Origin: Microseira sp041929235
GTDB lineage: Bacteria; Cyanobacteriota; Cyanobacteriia; Cyanobacteriales; Aerosakkonemataceae
NCBI RefSeq assembly: GCF_041929235.1
Contig: NZ_JBHFNP010000019.1
Location: 1 to 64,000, forward strand
Direction: 5' to 3'
Length of the DNA: 64,000 nt
Shown piece after piece: positions 53,265 through 62,600 of the stretch; within the stretch, counting starts at the first letter, position 1, and each line of letters starts with the position of its first letter. The notes under the pieces are model-generated. The model did no database searches. It saw only the letters and a program-made list of their open reading frames with translations, and was not told the origin of the DNA. The translations under genes were made by a program, and so were the position numbers.

Positions 53265-55574
53265 ATGACCATGACTAACTCAACAAAAACACTTTGTCCA
53301 TACTGTGGTGTTGGCTGTGGTTTAGAAGTGTCGCCTCCGGCACAAATAGGAAAACCAACCCATCGAGACAGTCAAGGAAGACCTGTTTGGAAAGTGCAGG
53401 GCGATCGCTCTCACCCCTCTAGTCAGGGTATGGTATGCGTTAAGGGTGCCACAATTGCCGAATCTTTAACCAAAGATCGACTAATGTATCCCATGATGCG
53501 CGAATCCCTCGATCAACCATTACGCCGCGTCACCTGGGATGAAGCTTTAGATGCAATAGTAAACCGCATCCAAACCCTGCGCTTTACTTCTGGACCAGAA
53601 TCAATTTGCATGTATGGTTCCGGTCAGTTCCAAACCGAAGATTACTATATCGCCCAAAAACTCCTAAAAGGGTGTTTGGGTACTAATAATTTCGATGCCA
53701 ACTCGCGCCTGTGCATGTCGAGTGCAGTGGCAGCTTATATTCAAAGTTTTGGTGCCGATGGGCCACCTTGCTGTTACGAAGATTTAGACTTAACCGATTG
53801 TGCCTTTTTAATTGGCACTAACACCGCAGAATGTCACCCCATTGTGTTTAACCGGCTGCGGAAACACCACAAAAAGAACAAAAATGTCAAGCTAATTGTA
53901 GTCGATCCACGCCGCACAACGACGGCTGAAGCAGCAGATTTGCACCTGGCAATTAATCCGGGAACCGATATCGATTTAATGAATGGTATCGCCCATCTGC
54001 TAATGCGTTGGGATTATATTAATTTCGAGTTTATAGATGAATGTACCAGCGGGTTCCCAGCTTATGCAGAGATCGTTAAAGAATACCACCCAGAAATGGT
54101 CGCGCGACGCTGCGGTATCAGCGTTGATGAATTAGAAACCGCCGCTAGATATTGGGGCGAATCCCAGCGCGTTTTATCCTTGTGGTCGATGGGAATTAAT
54201 CAATCTAGCGAAGGTACGGCTAAAGCTAGAACTCTGATTAATTTACATCTGATGACAGGTCAAATGGGCAAACCAGGTGCAGGGCCATTTTCCCTCACCG
54301 GACAACCGAATGCAATGGGAGGACGGGAAGCAGGCGGGTTGTCCCATCTTTTACCCGGTTATCGCGTAGTGAAAAATCCCCAACACCGATCCGAAGTTGA
54401 GGAGTTTTGGCATCTGCCTGCGGGTAGAATTTCCCCCGAACGGGGTTTGACGGTGTGGGAAATGATTGAGGGTTTGGAAAGGGGCGAGGTAGGCTTTTTG
54501 TGGATAGCCGCTACTAATCCTGCCGTAAGTATGCCGGATTTGGAACGGACGAAGAAAGCTTTGTTGCGATCGCCCTTCACCGTCTACCAAGACGCCTACT
54601 ACCCCACCGAAACCGCCCATTACGCCCACGTGGTGCTACCAGCAGCGCAGTGGAGTGAAAAAACCGGCGTCATGACCAATAGCGAACGCACGATCACCCT
54701 TTGTCCAGGATTTCGCGATCGCAGTGGACAATCAAGAGCAGACTGGGAAATCTTCGCCGAAGTCGGACGCCGCTTAGGTTTTGTCGAACAATTTAACTTC
54801 GCCAACTCCGCCGAAGTTTATGCCGAATTCGTCGGATTAACCAAAGGACGCCCCTGCGACCAAAGCGGCATCAGTCACCAACGCCTGCAAGCAGAAGGTC
54901 CGATACAATGGCCTTGTCCCGCTTCTGAGGAAGAGGACGCGGGGAGGCGGGGAGGCGGTGACGCGGGGAGTTTTTCGGCAAATCTCGACCCGTCACCCCG
55001 TCTCACTGTCTCCCCGTCCTCTTCCTCGCAGCGACTTTACACCGATCTGCGCTTCCACACCCCCGACGGACGTGCCCGTTTTGGTGCTTATCACTCGCGG
55101 GGACTGGCAGAACCTCCCGATCCGCAATATCCTTTTGTTTTAACCGTCGGCAGAGTTTACGGACACTGGCACACCCTCACCCGCACCGGACGGATCGACA
55201 AAATTCAACAAATGCACCCCAATCCATTTCTGGAAATTCATCCCCGCGATGCTGGGAAATTGGGTATCGAGGAAGGAGATTTGGTCGAAGTCAAGAGCCG
55301 TCGCGGTAGCGCCCGCTTTCCCGCTAAAGTAACTAAAGCGATTACTCCCGGTACCGTCTTCGCCCCTATGCACTGGGGCGCACTATGGGCAGACAACGCC
55401 GAAGCCAACGCCCTGACGCACCCAGAAGCTTGTCCCGATTCCCTGCAACCCGAATTAAAAGCCTGCGCCGTACAATTAGTACCCATTTCCACTAACTCAC
55501 AGCCGCAACCTATTTTATCAGGACTTACCCACGACGATCCTAGAAACCGGGTTTCTTGCTGCGATTTTTCATAG
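53265..55574 (+). CDS. narB: Ferredoxin-nitrate reductase NarB
   Basis: NarB is the molybdopterin-guanine-dinucleotide nitrate reductase. The [4Fe-4S] ligands are Cys11, Cys14, Cys18 (CPYCGVGC) and Cys58 (GMVCVKG); the molybdenum ligand is probably Cys150 in NSRLCMSS. The molybdopterin domains follow, including SMGINQSSEGT, GQMGKPGAGPFSLTGQPNAMG and the C-terminal dinucleotide-binding domain (YPFVLTVGRVYGHWHTLTRT). A 34-residue low-complexity insert (from EEEDAGRRGGG to SPSSSSQR) is encoded by an inverted repeat at 54927-55028. After the natural end at about ACAVQLVPIS the frame continues into a MITE-like element that supplies the last ~17 residues. Third gene of the nirA-nrtP-narB block; no ribosome-binding site is visible because CAATTAC heptamers occupy the leader. 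Confidence 0.95.
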   Translation: MTMTNSTKTLCPYCGVGCGLEVSPPAQIGKPTHRDSQGRPVWKVQGDRSHPSSQGMVCVKGATIAESLTKDRLMYPMMRESLDQPLRRVTWDEALDAIVNRIQTLRFTSGPESICMYGSGQFQTEDYYIAQKLLKGCLGTNNFDANSRLCMSSAVAAYIQSFGADGPPCCYEDLDLTDCAFLIGTNTAECHPIVFNRLRKHHKKNKNVKLIVVDPRRTTTAEAADLHLAINPGTDIDLMNGIAHLLMRWDYINFEFIDECTSGFPAYAEIVKEYHPEMVARRCGISVDELETAARYWGESQRVLSLWSMGINQSSEGTAKARTLINLHLMTGQMGKPGAGPFSLTGQPNAMGGREAGGLSHLLPGYRVVKNPQHRSEVEEFWHLPAGRISPERGLTVWEMIEGLERGEVGFLWIAATNPAVSMPDLERTKKALLRSPFTVYQDAYYPTETAHYAHVVLPAAQWSEKTGVMTNSERTITLCPGFRDRSGQSRADWEIFAEVGRRLGFVEQFNFANSAEVYAEFVGLTKGRPCDQSGISHQRLQAEGPIQWPCPASEEEDAGRRGGGDAGSFSANLDPSPRLTVSPSSSSQRLYTDLRFHTPDGRARFGAYHSRGLAEPPDPQYPFVLTVGRVYGHWHTLTRTGRIDKIQQMHPNPFLEIHPRDAGKLGIEEGDLVEVKSRRGSARFPAKVTKAITPGTVFAPMHWGALWADNAEANALTHPEACPDSLQPELKACAVQLVPISTNSQPQPILSGLTHDDPRNRVSCCDFS

Positions 55575-55600
55575 AAACCCGGTTTCTTGGCGTAAGTCCT
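55520..55600. repeat. MITE-like element, family AGGACTTAC, overlapping the narB 3' end
   Basis: AGGACTTAC (55520-55528) and GTAAGTCCT (55592-55600) are inverted ends. Two AGAAACC(C/G)GGTTTCT palindromes lie inside (55542-55556 and 55573-55587). The stop codon of narB (55572-55574) is within the element. Confidence 0.9.
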
Positions 55601-55733
55601 GTGTTATTGCACTCCGCTGAATGCTAGTATCCTCTAAGTTCTGTGTTTCAACAGACCAGAGGCAACCGGCAAGAAACGCCAGCGCTCTCAGCTTAACCTG
55701 ATAACGCTGTCGCTATCAGCACTCACAATCATT

Positions 55734-56204
55734 ATGTCCCAGTGGAAAAAACTCTCCAAACAAATCGCCTCGTCTACTGAAGACGAACCTTTCCTGCATA
55801 ACCTGGAAACCATAGTAGTTATCATTTCCAAAGTTTTATCCCTGGCGATGGTGGTAGTGATTTTAGTTTCAGTTTATGACCTGGGTTTTGTTTTATTTCA
55901 AGAACTGTTCATGCCATCAGAAGGCTTCTTTAAAGATACCTTGTTCAAAATATTTGGTCTATTTTTGAATGTTTTGATTGCACTTGAACTATTAGAAAAT
56001 ATCACCGCCTATCTTAAAAAACACGTTGTTCAAGTCGAGTTAGTCATCGTCACTTCTTTAATTGCCGTAGCTCGGAAAATCATTATCTTAGACTTAGAAA
56101 AGAAAACGGCAATGGATCTGATCGGTCTTGCCATTGCCATTCTCGCTCTTTCCATCAGCTACTTAGTCATTCGATATATGAACAAACCTCACCGGAGTGA
56201 ATGA
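55734..56204 (+). CDS. PsiE-family membrane protein
   Basis: The 156-residue protein has four hydrophobic segments (TIVVIISKVLSLAMVVVILV, LFKIFGLFLNVLIALELLE, VIVTSLIAVARKIIILDLE, LIGLAIAILALSISYLVIRY) in the pattern of the phosphate-starvation-inducible PsiE family, including LIAVARKIIILD before the last helix. The molecular function of PsiE is not established. It lies between narB and narM with a 159-bp gap after narB, which suggests co-location with nitrate genes rather than phosphate genes. ATG 55734 is the only good start. Confidence 0.78.
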   Translation: MSQWKKLSKQIASSTEDEPFLHNLETIVVIISKVLSLAMVVVILVSVYDLGFVLFQELFMPSEGFFKDTLFKIFGLFLNVLIALELLENITAYLKKHVVQVELVIVTSLIAVARKIIILDLEKKTAMDLIGLAIAILALSISYLVIRYMNKPHRSE

Positions 56205-56214
56205 GAGGGCTAAC

Positions 56215-56366
56215 AGCTAATAGCTAATTGCTAATAGCTAATGGCTAATGGCTAATGGCTAATAGCAAATGAAAAATAATTATTAGCGATGGGCAATTAG
56301 CAATTAGCAATTAGCAATTAGCGATTGGCAATTACCAATTACCAAGTACCCATTACCAATTACCAA
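56215..56366. repeat. GCTAATG and CAATTAG heptamer arrays in opposite orientation
   Basis: A run of GCTAATA/GCTAATG heptamers (about 56215-56265) is followed by CAATTAG and CAATTAC heptamers (about 56300-56366). The first run is the approximate reverse complement of the second, so the leader of narM can form a long hairpin. Confidence 0.85.
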
Positions 56367-56373
56367 TTACCAA

Positions 56374-56832
56374 ATGACCAAATTCTTCCAATTTGAAGCC
56401 GACTTTGTAGAATCTTTACGCTGCATCCCCATGCAAGTGCGTCTCAAGTTAGATACTTGCGGCATTAAACTAAAATTATCTCATTGGAATCACTTTAATT
56501 TGGCAGAACGAGAATCACTCGTCGAAATGCCTTGTACGACAGAAAGCGAAATTCAAACTTATCGCGAATATTTACAGCAACTGGTGTTAAAACAAACAGG
56601 TGCATTACCCAGCGAACTTCCCATCGATCCTCACCCAGCTTGGATGGACGAAACAACCATACCAGAAAGCGTTCAAGAAAAAGCCCAAGAATTTAACCTG
56701 AAGCTGACACCCCAACAGTGGGCAGCACTAACCCCAGACCAGCGTTTTGCTTTAATTAAACTCAGCCGTTCCAGTCACGAAAATCTCAACTTTTTACCAG
56801 CCATGAAAGAATTTAACTTAATCGCAACTTAA
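56374..56832 (+). CDS. narM: Nitrate reductase-associated protein NarM
   Basis: The 152-residue protein begins MTKFFQFEADFVESLRCIPM and matches the cyanobacterial 'nitrate reductase associated' family (NarM), a soluble protein needed for nitrate reductase activity in Synechococcus elongatus and Anabaena. It has no known catalytic motif. Other family features seen are AWMDETTIPESVQEKAQE and LTPDQRFALIKLSR. It is placed 800 bases after narB on the same strand, as expected. ATG 56374 lies just after a heptamer array. Confidence 0.85.
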   Translation: MTKFFQFEADFVESLRCIPMQVRLKLDTCGIKLKLSHWNHFNLAERESLVEMPCTTESEIQTYREYLQQLVLKQTGALPSELPIDPHPAWMDETTIPESVQEKAQEFNLKLTPQQWAALTPDQRFALIKLSRSSHENLNFLPAMKEFNLIAT

Positions 56833-56872
56833 TCTATCTGCGGATAGTAGACAAGCCATAGGCTCAAAGGCG

Positions 56873-56892
56873 ATTGTTACATATGTAACAAT
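56873..56892. promoter_or_regulatory. Perfect 20-bp palindrome before the TIGR02587 gene
   Basis: ATTGTTACATATGTAACAAT is a perfect palindrome ending 24 bases before ATG 56917. Its position and size suggest a dimeric repressor or activator site for the two-gene unit that follows. It differs from the NtcA consensus GTAN8TAC. No cognate regulator can be named. Confidence 0.5.
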
Positions 56893-56916
56893 ATGTCGGC
56901 CTAACGGATATAACGG

Positions 56917-57804
56917 ATGGATTGTAAAGCAGACAAGCAGCGATCGCTCACCGAATCCCTTCAAGAATACTTGCGGGGCGTCATCGGTGGCATCATGTTC
57001 TCTTTGCCCCTAATCTACACAATGGAAGTGTGGTGGGCAGGTTTCACCATCCATCCATTTCGCATATTTATTTACGTCCTCGCCACCTTCACCCTGCTGT
57101 TAGGTTACAACAACTACGGAGGTTTACGTTACGATGCAAATCGCCTAGAAGTCGTCATAGACTCGGTGGAAGAAATGGGTCTAGGAATGCTAGTTTCCAC
57201 CGCTTTTTTATGGTTGCTAGGGCGCATTACCGCTGATATGACATGGGAAGAAATTATCGGAAAAATTACCGTTGAAGCGATGACTGTTGCTATCGGCGTT
57301 TCAGTGGGGACCGCGCAACTTGGAGGTGGAGATAACGACAGCAACATGAACGATCAAAAGCAGCCAAAAGGGCCACCCAGTCCAATTGAAAACCAAGGGG
57401 ATTTTTGGGGACAAGTTGTAATCTCATTGTGCGGTGCTGTTCTATTTGCAGCCAACGTCGCACCGACAGAAGAAATTATTATGGTCGGCATCGAAATTTC
57501 TTCGATAAGATTGCTCGGTTTAGCTTTAGTTTCGATAGTACTGGGTGCTATTATCCTGTTCTATAGCAACTTCATCGGCGCAGATAAATTTACTCGTTCT
57601 AGAAGCATTTTTACCATCATCTCCGGCAGTATTATTACCTATGCCGTAGCCCTAGTTGCTTCGGCAGCAATTCTGTGGTTTTTCGGACGCTTTGACGGAG
57701 TTGCACTCATCACCGGCGTTGCACAAACAGTCGTCCTGGCACTACCAGCTACCCTGGGTGCTTCTGCTGGCAGACTTTTATTGCAACAGGGATCTGGAAA
57801 TTAG
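56917..57804 (+). CDS. Membrane protein of the TIGR02587 type
   Basis: The 295-residue protein has about seven hydrophobic segments (YLRGVIGGIMFSLPLIYTME, IFIYVLATFTLLLGYN, LGMLVSTAFLWLLG, VVISLCGAVLFAANVAP, LLGLALVSIVLGAIILFYS, IISGSIITYAVALVASAAIL and a last one). It fits the TIGR02587 putative integral membrane family, which is typically encoded directly before a TIGR02588 protein, as here (15-base gap). Between the halves a hydrophilic loop (GGGDNDSNMNDQKQPKGPPS) lies on one side of the membrane. Function unknown. The start ATG 56917 follows ACGGATATAACGG; a 20-bp palindrome lies just upstream. Confidence 0.8.
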   Translation: MDCKADKQRSLTESLQEYLRGVIGGIMFSLPLIYTMEVWWAGFTIHPFRIFIYVLATFTLLLGYNNYGGLRYDANRLEVVIDSVEEMGLGMLVSTAFLWLLGRITADMTWEEIIGKITVEAMTVAIGVSVGTAQLGGGDNDSNMNDQKQPKGPPSPIENQGDFWGQVVISLCGAVLFAANVAPTEEIIMVGIEISSIRLLGLALVSIVLGAIILFYSNFIGADKFTRSRSIFTIISGSIITYAVALVASAAILWFFGRFDGVALITGVAQTVVLALPATLGASAGRLLLQQGSGN

Positions 57805-57819
57805 ACGCTTCAAAATCCC

Positions 57820-58206
57820 ATGAAAAAGTTACAAAAAAATTGGTTAGAGTGGGTGACTTTTGCAGTCGGTTTTATCCTCGTTGTCAGCACATTGATCTAC
57901 CTAATTTATGATGCTACTACGGTAACCGAAGCACCGCCGCAAATTGAGTTTCAACTTGGAACACCCCAATCTCAATCCCAGCAATTTATTGTTCCCGTAT
58001 CGGTTAAAAATACAGGCAATCAGACGGCGGAAAATGTCCAAATAGAAGTAGTACTAGAAAGGGGTGGCAAAGAACAAGAGCGGGGCGAGTTTCAAATTGC
58101 CTTTCTGCCGCGCCGCGCCACGCGGGAAGGTTGGGTCACGTTTCAAACCGACCCCCGCAGTGCCTCACGCATCAAAGCACGCGCTTTGGGGTTTGAGAAA
58201 CCTTAA
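57820..58206 (+). CDS. TIGR02588-type protein, partner of the upstream membrane protein
   Basis: The 128-residue protein has one N-terminal membrane segment (EWVTFAVGFILVVSTLIYLI) and then a beta-rich domain (FIVPVSVKNTGNQTAENVQI, GEFQIAFLPRRATREGWVTF) like those of the TIGR02588 family, which is found in a two-gene unit with TIGR02587. It begins 15 bases after its partner. The role is not known; a complex of the two in the membrane is an inference from co-occurrence. Confidence 0.8.
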   Translation: MKKLQKNWLEWVTFAVGFILVVSTLIYLIYDATTVTEAPPQIEFQLGTPQSQSQQFIVPVSVKNTGNQTAENVQIEVVLERGGKEQERGEFQIAFLPRRATREGWVTFQTDPRSASRIKARALGFEKP

Positions 58207-58318
58207 TTGGCTAATCGCTAATGGCTAATTGGTAATGGGTAATTGGTTTAAATAGATTGAAAATTGAACTTGAATTTGCTATTACCAATTACCTATTACC
58301 TATTACCTATTACCAGTT
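58207..58318. repeat. GCTAATG / CAATTAC-type heptamer runs
   Basis: GGCTAAT and GGTAATT heptamers are followed, after a short AT-rich gap, by CTATTAC and CCAATTAC heptamers in the opposite sense. They lie between two convergent genes and can form a hairpin that could serve both as terminator. Confidence 0.75.
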
Positions 58319-58319
58319 C

Positions 58320-58604
58320 TCATGCAGCAAGCTTATTGAGTTTTCTCATTAAAACTTGAACCAAAACTTTTTTGAGCTTTCTGTTGGGATGAGCGAAGAT
58401 TTTATTGATAAATACTTGTTGCAAGGAATCATCTACTTTTAAGAGCTTTTCCAAACACGTGGATATCACTTCATCCGCGTATCGCTCATCAATGGAATTT
58501 ATCGCTTGCTCAAACAGGTAATTTTTTTTTGCACTTGTACTTTTGACCAGCGAAACTATATCGTTGGTAAGAATTGAAACATCATAGCTTTGTAACAACT
58601 GCAT
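58320..58604 (-). CDS. Small hypothetical protein
   Basis: The 94-residue minus-strand product (MQLLQSYDVSILTNDIVSLV ... KKVLVQVLMRKLNKL) is predicted largely helical and has a basic C-terminus. No domain is recognised. A GGAGAT ribosome-binding site at the correct distance before the ATG supports expression. The upstream region carries the 22-bp palindrome at 58741-58762, about 140 bases away. Confidence 0.65.
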   Translation of the reverse strand: MQLLQSYDVSILTNDIVSLVKSTSAKKNYLFEQAINSIDERYADEVISTCLEKLLKVDDSLQQVFINKIFAHPNRKLKKVLVQVLMRKLNKLAA

Positions 58605-58740
58605 TTTTTATCTCCGTTGGTGAACTCTAGCCAAACTGCCGTCCATGCACCTGATGACAACCCAATGGCAATAGGTCACTTATCCATATCGATAGGCCAA
58701 TCACTTTATGACTGATGCCAAACTGATTTGGTGAATTTCC

Positions 58741-58762
58741 ACATCCTCCTATAGGAGGATGT
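58741..58762. promoter_or_regulatory. Perfect 22-bp palindrome
   Basis: ACATCCTCCTATAGGAGGAT plus GT is a perfect palindrome located between the minus-strand small gene and the Calx-beta gene. It may be an operator for the minus-strand gene or an unassigned repeat. Confidence 0.4.
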
Positions 58763-58920
58763 ATTTGAGCGCAATTTCTCTGATGACCTATGACCAGAAA
58801 AATTAAGTAGTGTAACACACTCATAGAGTATTATTCTTTATATTTAATACAAAATTTTGCGAAAAACTAGATTAAGAAATTGTGAAATTTTATCGTGTAA
58901 ATTGAATAGGCCCAAAGATG

Positions 58921-58982
58921 GCTCTCTGGGCTGGTTAGAGCGACCAAGCTCCCGAGGGAGGCAGTTGGAACCCAGAGCGCGC
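58921..58982 (+). other. Structured RNA-like segment
   Basis: CTCTGGG (58924-58930) pairs with CCCAGAG (58971-58977) and encloses two small hairpins, CTGGT/ACCA(A)G (58931-58948) and CTCC-CGAG-GGAG (58949-58960). The 5' part looks like a tRNA D-arm (GGTTAGAGCG), but there is no anticodon or T-arm, so it is not a functional tRNA. The surrounding DNA is AT-rich, making this GC-rich block stand out. Confidence 0.35.
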
Positions 58983-59095
58983 CCGCCGTTTTGTTAAGAA
59001 ATTTTAATCAAATTTTGTGCATAAATTAAACTTATATAAAAAATACAATTCAGCAAACTTACAGGAGTTACGCTCATATTCCGGGTTTCTAGGAC

Positions 59096-59198
59096 AGGAC
59101 TTACGCTAGGGAGTTGCCAGAAACCCGGTTGCTAAGTTGGGTTATGATTGCCAAACCAAAGATTTCTCATATCACCCTTGTTTCTTTGCGTAAGTCCT
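59096..59198. repeat. MITE-like element, family AGGACTTACGC
   Basis: AGGACTTACGC (59096-59106) and GCGTAAGTCCT (59188-59198) are perfect 11-bp inverted ends of a 103-bp element that contains a variant of the AGAAACCCGGTT palindrome and the ATTGCCAAACCAAAGATTT segment seen near 20990. Confidence 0.9.
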
Positions 59199-59656
59199 GA
59201 CTTATATAACATAGGTTAACAGGAGCATAATTTAGCTCTGATGTCAAGGATAAATTGCCCATAATAATAAGATTTTCGGTTGAATAACCTACAGATAGGT
59301 GATGCACCGTCTCGCTTTGCCCGGTCGTTTTCACCTAGTTAAAAAAGGTAACCGTAATTCTACAGACTCTGTTAAAACCATCGCTCGTTACAACAAATAT
59401 GGGAAAAGTTTCCGGATGAAACTTCGCAACTAAGAAAAAATAGAATAGCATCTCAACGACTAAAGTCGGAGCGGCTATTCAAAGAATTGCTATTGCCTTG
59501 CCAAATCCGATCGCCGTCAAAGATGCAAGTCTGGCCTGGGAAGTTTCTCAGGTCACGGACTTGAAAAACAATTCGCCTGTTGGGAACTGGAAAAGCAAAA
59601 CTATTGCTCGCTTAAGTTCCTTAAACTGGCAATCAAAAATTACTTAGGGAGAAACG

Positions 59657-62600
59657 ATGCCTAATATTTCTGGTTCTTTAGGTCGCAGTACGAGTTACGC
59701 TAATAACGCGACTGGCTTGAACGATTTCACAAACGAGTGGCTGGTAGCAGCTGACAATCAAGGTATTGATATCAGCGGCACGACCACCTCGAATTTCAAT
59801 GGAACAGGGGCGAATCTATCGCTGTTAAATTTTTCAACTGCCACAGATCAGAACCTCAACAACTTGGCTCTGACTAACCTGAATCAACCGGGTAACGATA
59901 CCTTCGGCAGTGTTTTGGGTATCGGCGTCGCCGATTCTTTTGATGGTTGGTACAACAACACCAGCAAAATTCGGGCGGAAATTAACTACAACCCCAATAA
60001 TGGGGAATCGCAACTTTTGCGGTTCAAATGGGGTGATAACCAATCGGTTACGAACGCATTTATTGACCTGAGTAGCTTTGCTCCCATCGCTGACGAGAAA
60101 TTTGGTACGGAACGAGGTTTCGTCCAGGCATTCAAAAATGGAACTTTGGTGTCAATTACAGGGGTTCGCTACCTGGATGAAAACACCATTGCTGGTACTG
60201 GGACCTCGATTCAGAATACCGCCTCCGGGGTAAGGTTCATCGCCGATAAACTCAACACTGGGTTGGGCGACTACAAGTTTAGGGTTTTTGGTGACTTTAA
60301 CGAACTGCGGTTCACTGCTTTACCTTATCTGGAAGGAAGCGCTAACACTCCGCGCGGTACGAACGGCAGGGGTGGTACTGTCTTGACAGATAGTTCTGAC
60401 TACCTGGTGCAGCAAATTAAATATGTAGGAACAGAAGATCCGGTTTTCCTGCAATTTAACTCACCCAGCTTCAGCGTCAGAGAAGATGGGACGCCGATTG
60501 CACAGGTAACGGTGACGCGGACTGGCAGCAACCTGGGGACGGTTTCCGCTACCGTTAACCTTACTAATGGTACTGCTACTGCTCCCAATGACTACAGCAA
60601 CAACCCAATTGCAGTCACGTTTAATCCTGGACAAACAACGCAGGTTATCAACATTCCCATCGTGGACGATAACCTGATTGAAGGTAACGAAACCGTCCAA
60701 CTGAGTTTGACCAACCCCACCGGCACCAGTCGCGTCAGCTTGGGAGCGCCAAGTACCGCCACCCTAACGATTGTAGATAATGACACCAGCGTCCCCGGTA
60801 CGCTTCAGTTCAGCAACTCTCAGTTCGTCACCCTGGAAAATGGCACGCCCGTACTAGCAGTGACGGTTACCCGCACGGGTGGCAGCAATGGTGCGGTTTC
60901 CGCCACGGTTAACCTGAATAACGGGACTGCCGTTGCTCCTTTTGATTACAACAACGCTCCCATCACGGTCAATTTTGCCAACGGGGACACTGCACCCAAA
61001 ACCGTTTTAGTTCCAATCGTAGATGACACTGTGGTTGAAACCACCGAAACGGTTAATTTAACTCTGACCAATCCCACTGGCGGTGCAACACTAGGGACGC
61101 AAAATACCGCCACTTTGAGCATTGTAGATAACGACAATGCGGGCAACCTTCAGTTCAGCGCCCCAGTCTTCAGCGTCGATGAAAATGGCACGCCAATTGC
61201 TCAGATAACAGTGATTCGTGCCGATGGCAGTGCCGGTGCTGTTGGGGCTACGATTAACCTGACTAACGGAACTGCTACTGCTCCTGGTGACTACACCAAT
61301 ACCCCGATCGCGGTCAATTTTGCCAATGGAGATGTGACGCCCAAAACTATCACCGTTCCCATCGTCAACGACTCCCTAGTAGAACCCACCGAAACTGTCA
61401 ATTTAGCCTTAACCAACCCCACCGGCGGCGCCACTATTGGCACTCAAGGGACTGCCATTTTAAATATTGTGGACAACGACACCCCGGGCACGCTTCAGTT
61501 TAGCAACCCCCAATTTGTCGTCAACGAAGATGGTACGCCCGTTTTGGCAGTAACGGTGACGCGCACTGGGGGGAGTGCTGGTACAGTTGGCGCTACGGTT
61601 AACCTTGCCAATGGCAGTGCGATCGCTCCTGGTGACTATAACAATAACCCGATCGCCGTCACATTTGCTAATGGGGACACTGCGCCCAAAATCGTCACAA
61701 TTCCGATTGTGGACGATGTCTTGGTTGAGAACGAAGAGACGGTCAATTTAAGCTTGACCAACCCTACCGGCGGTGCCACTATTGGGACGCAGAATACTGC
61801 CACCTTGACCATTCTGGATAATGACGTTCCGGCGTTACCATTAAAACCCGTTGTTTTTGTTGGTGCTATCGACCCAACGGCTGGCGAACCGGGTCGCGGC
61901 GAGGGCAATGGCGCGTTCCAGTTTACCCGCACCGGCGACAATAGCCAAGCGCTCAGCGTCCGCTACACCGTCACGGGTACGGCAACCCCTGGCACCGACT
62001 ATGCTGCTTTGAGCGGTATCGTTAACTTTGCTGCTGGTCAATCTTTTGCTACTCCTGTCGATGTCATTCCTTTCTTCGATGGTCGCAACGAACCGACTGA
62101 ATCTGCGATCGTCAAAATCGCTGAAGATGTTACTTACCAAGTAGGGTCAGCTGACACTGCTGTGGTGCAGCTTCTAGATAACAATCCGCTAGTGGGTACT
62201 CCAGCATCTACTGGTTTAGTTCTCCGGTATAACTCTAGCGGATTGTTCCAGAATAGCTACAACCGAATCACCGATGCGGTTGCGGTGGCTAACGATAACG
62301 ACATTATTGTTGCCCAAGCGGGGACTTACAGCGAACCAGGAACTATTACCATCAACCGACCCTTAACCCTGCGCGGACCGAATGCGGGTGTTAGTACCAG
62401 CAATGGTTCGGCGGTTTCTCCAGCGGTTGTTCAGACCACAGCTGGTTTACCTGTTTTTACGATCGACGCTGGTGTCAATAATGTCACGATTGAGGGATTG
62501 ACAATTCAGATGGGTGGTCAGAACGCTATCCGCCTGCAAGGCCAAAGTGACAATCTCGTAATTCGTCAAAATGTATTCACCGGCAATGGTCCCAGTAACG

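Larger units (their letters stand above)
58763..59656. other. Intergenic region before the Calx-beta gene
   Basis: About 900 bases without a supported gene. It includes a structured segment (58921-58982), a MITE-like element (59096-59198), TTGCCCATAATAA (59255-59268, similar to the element end at 43146) and a final stretch upstream of ATG 59657 with GGGAGAA at 59647-59653. The promoter of the Calx-beta gene should be in the last 300 bases; no clear motif was found. Confidence 0.45.

Noticed and set aside
58921..58982. tRNA gene
   Set aside because: Only a D-arm-like part is present; no anticodon arm of 5+7+5, no GGTTCRA T-arm and no acceptor stem.
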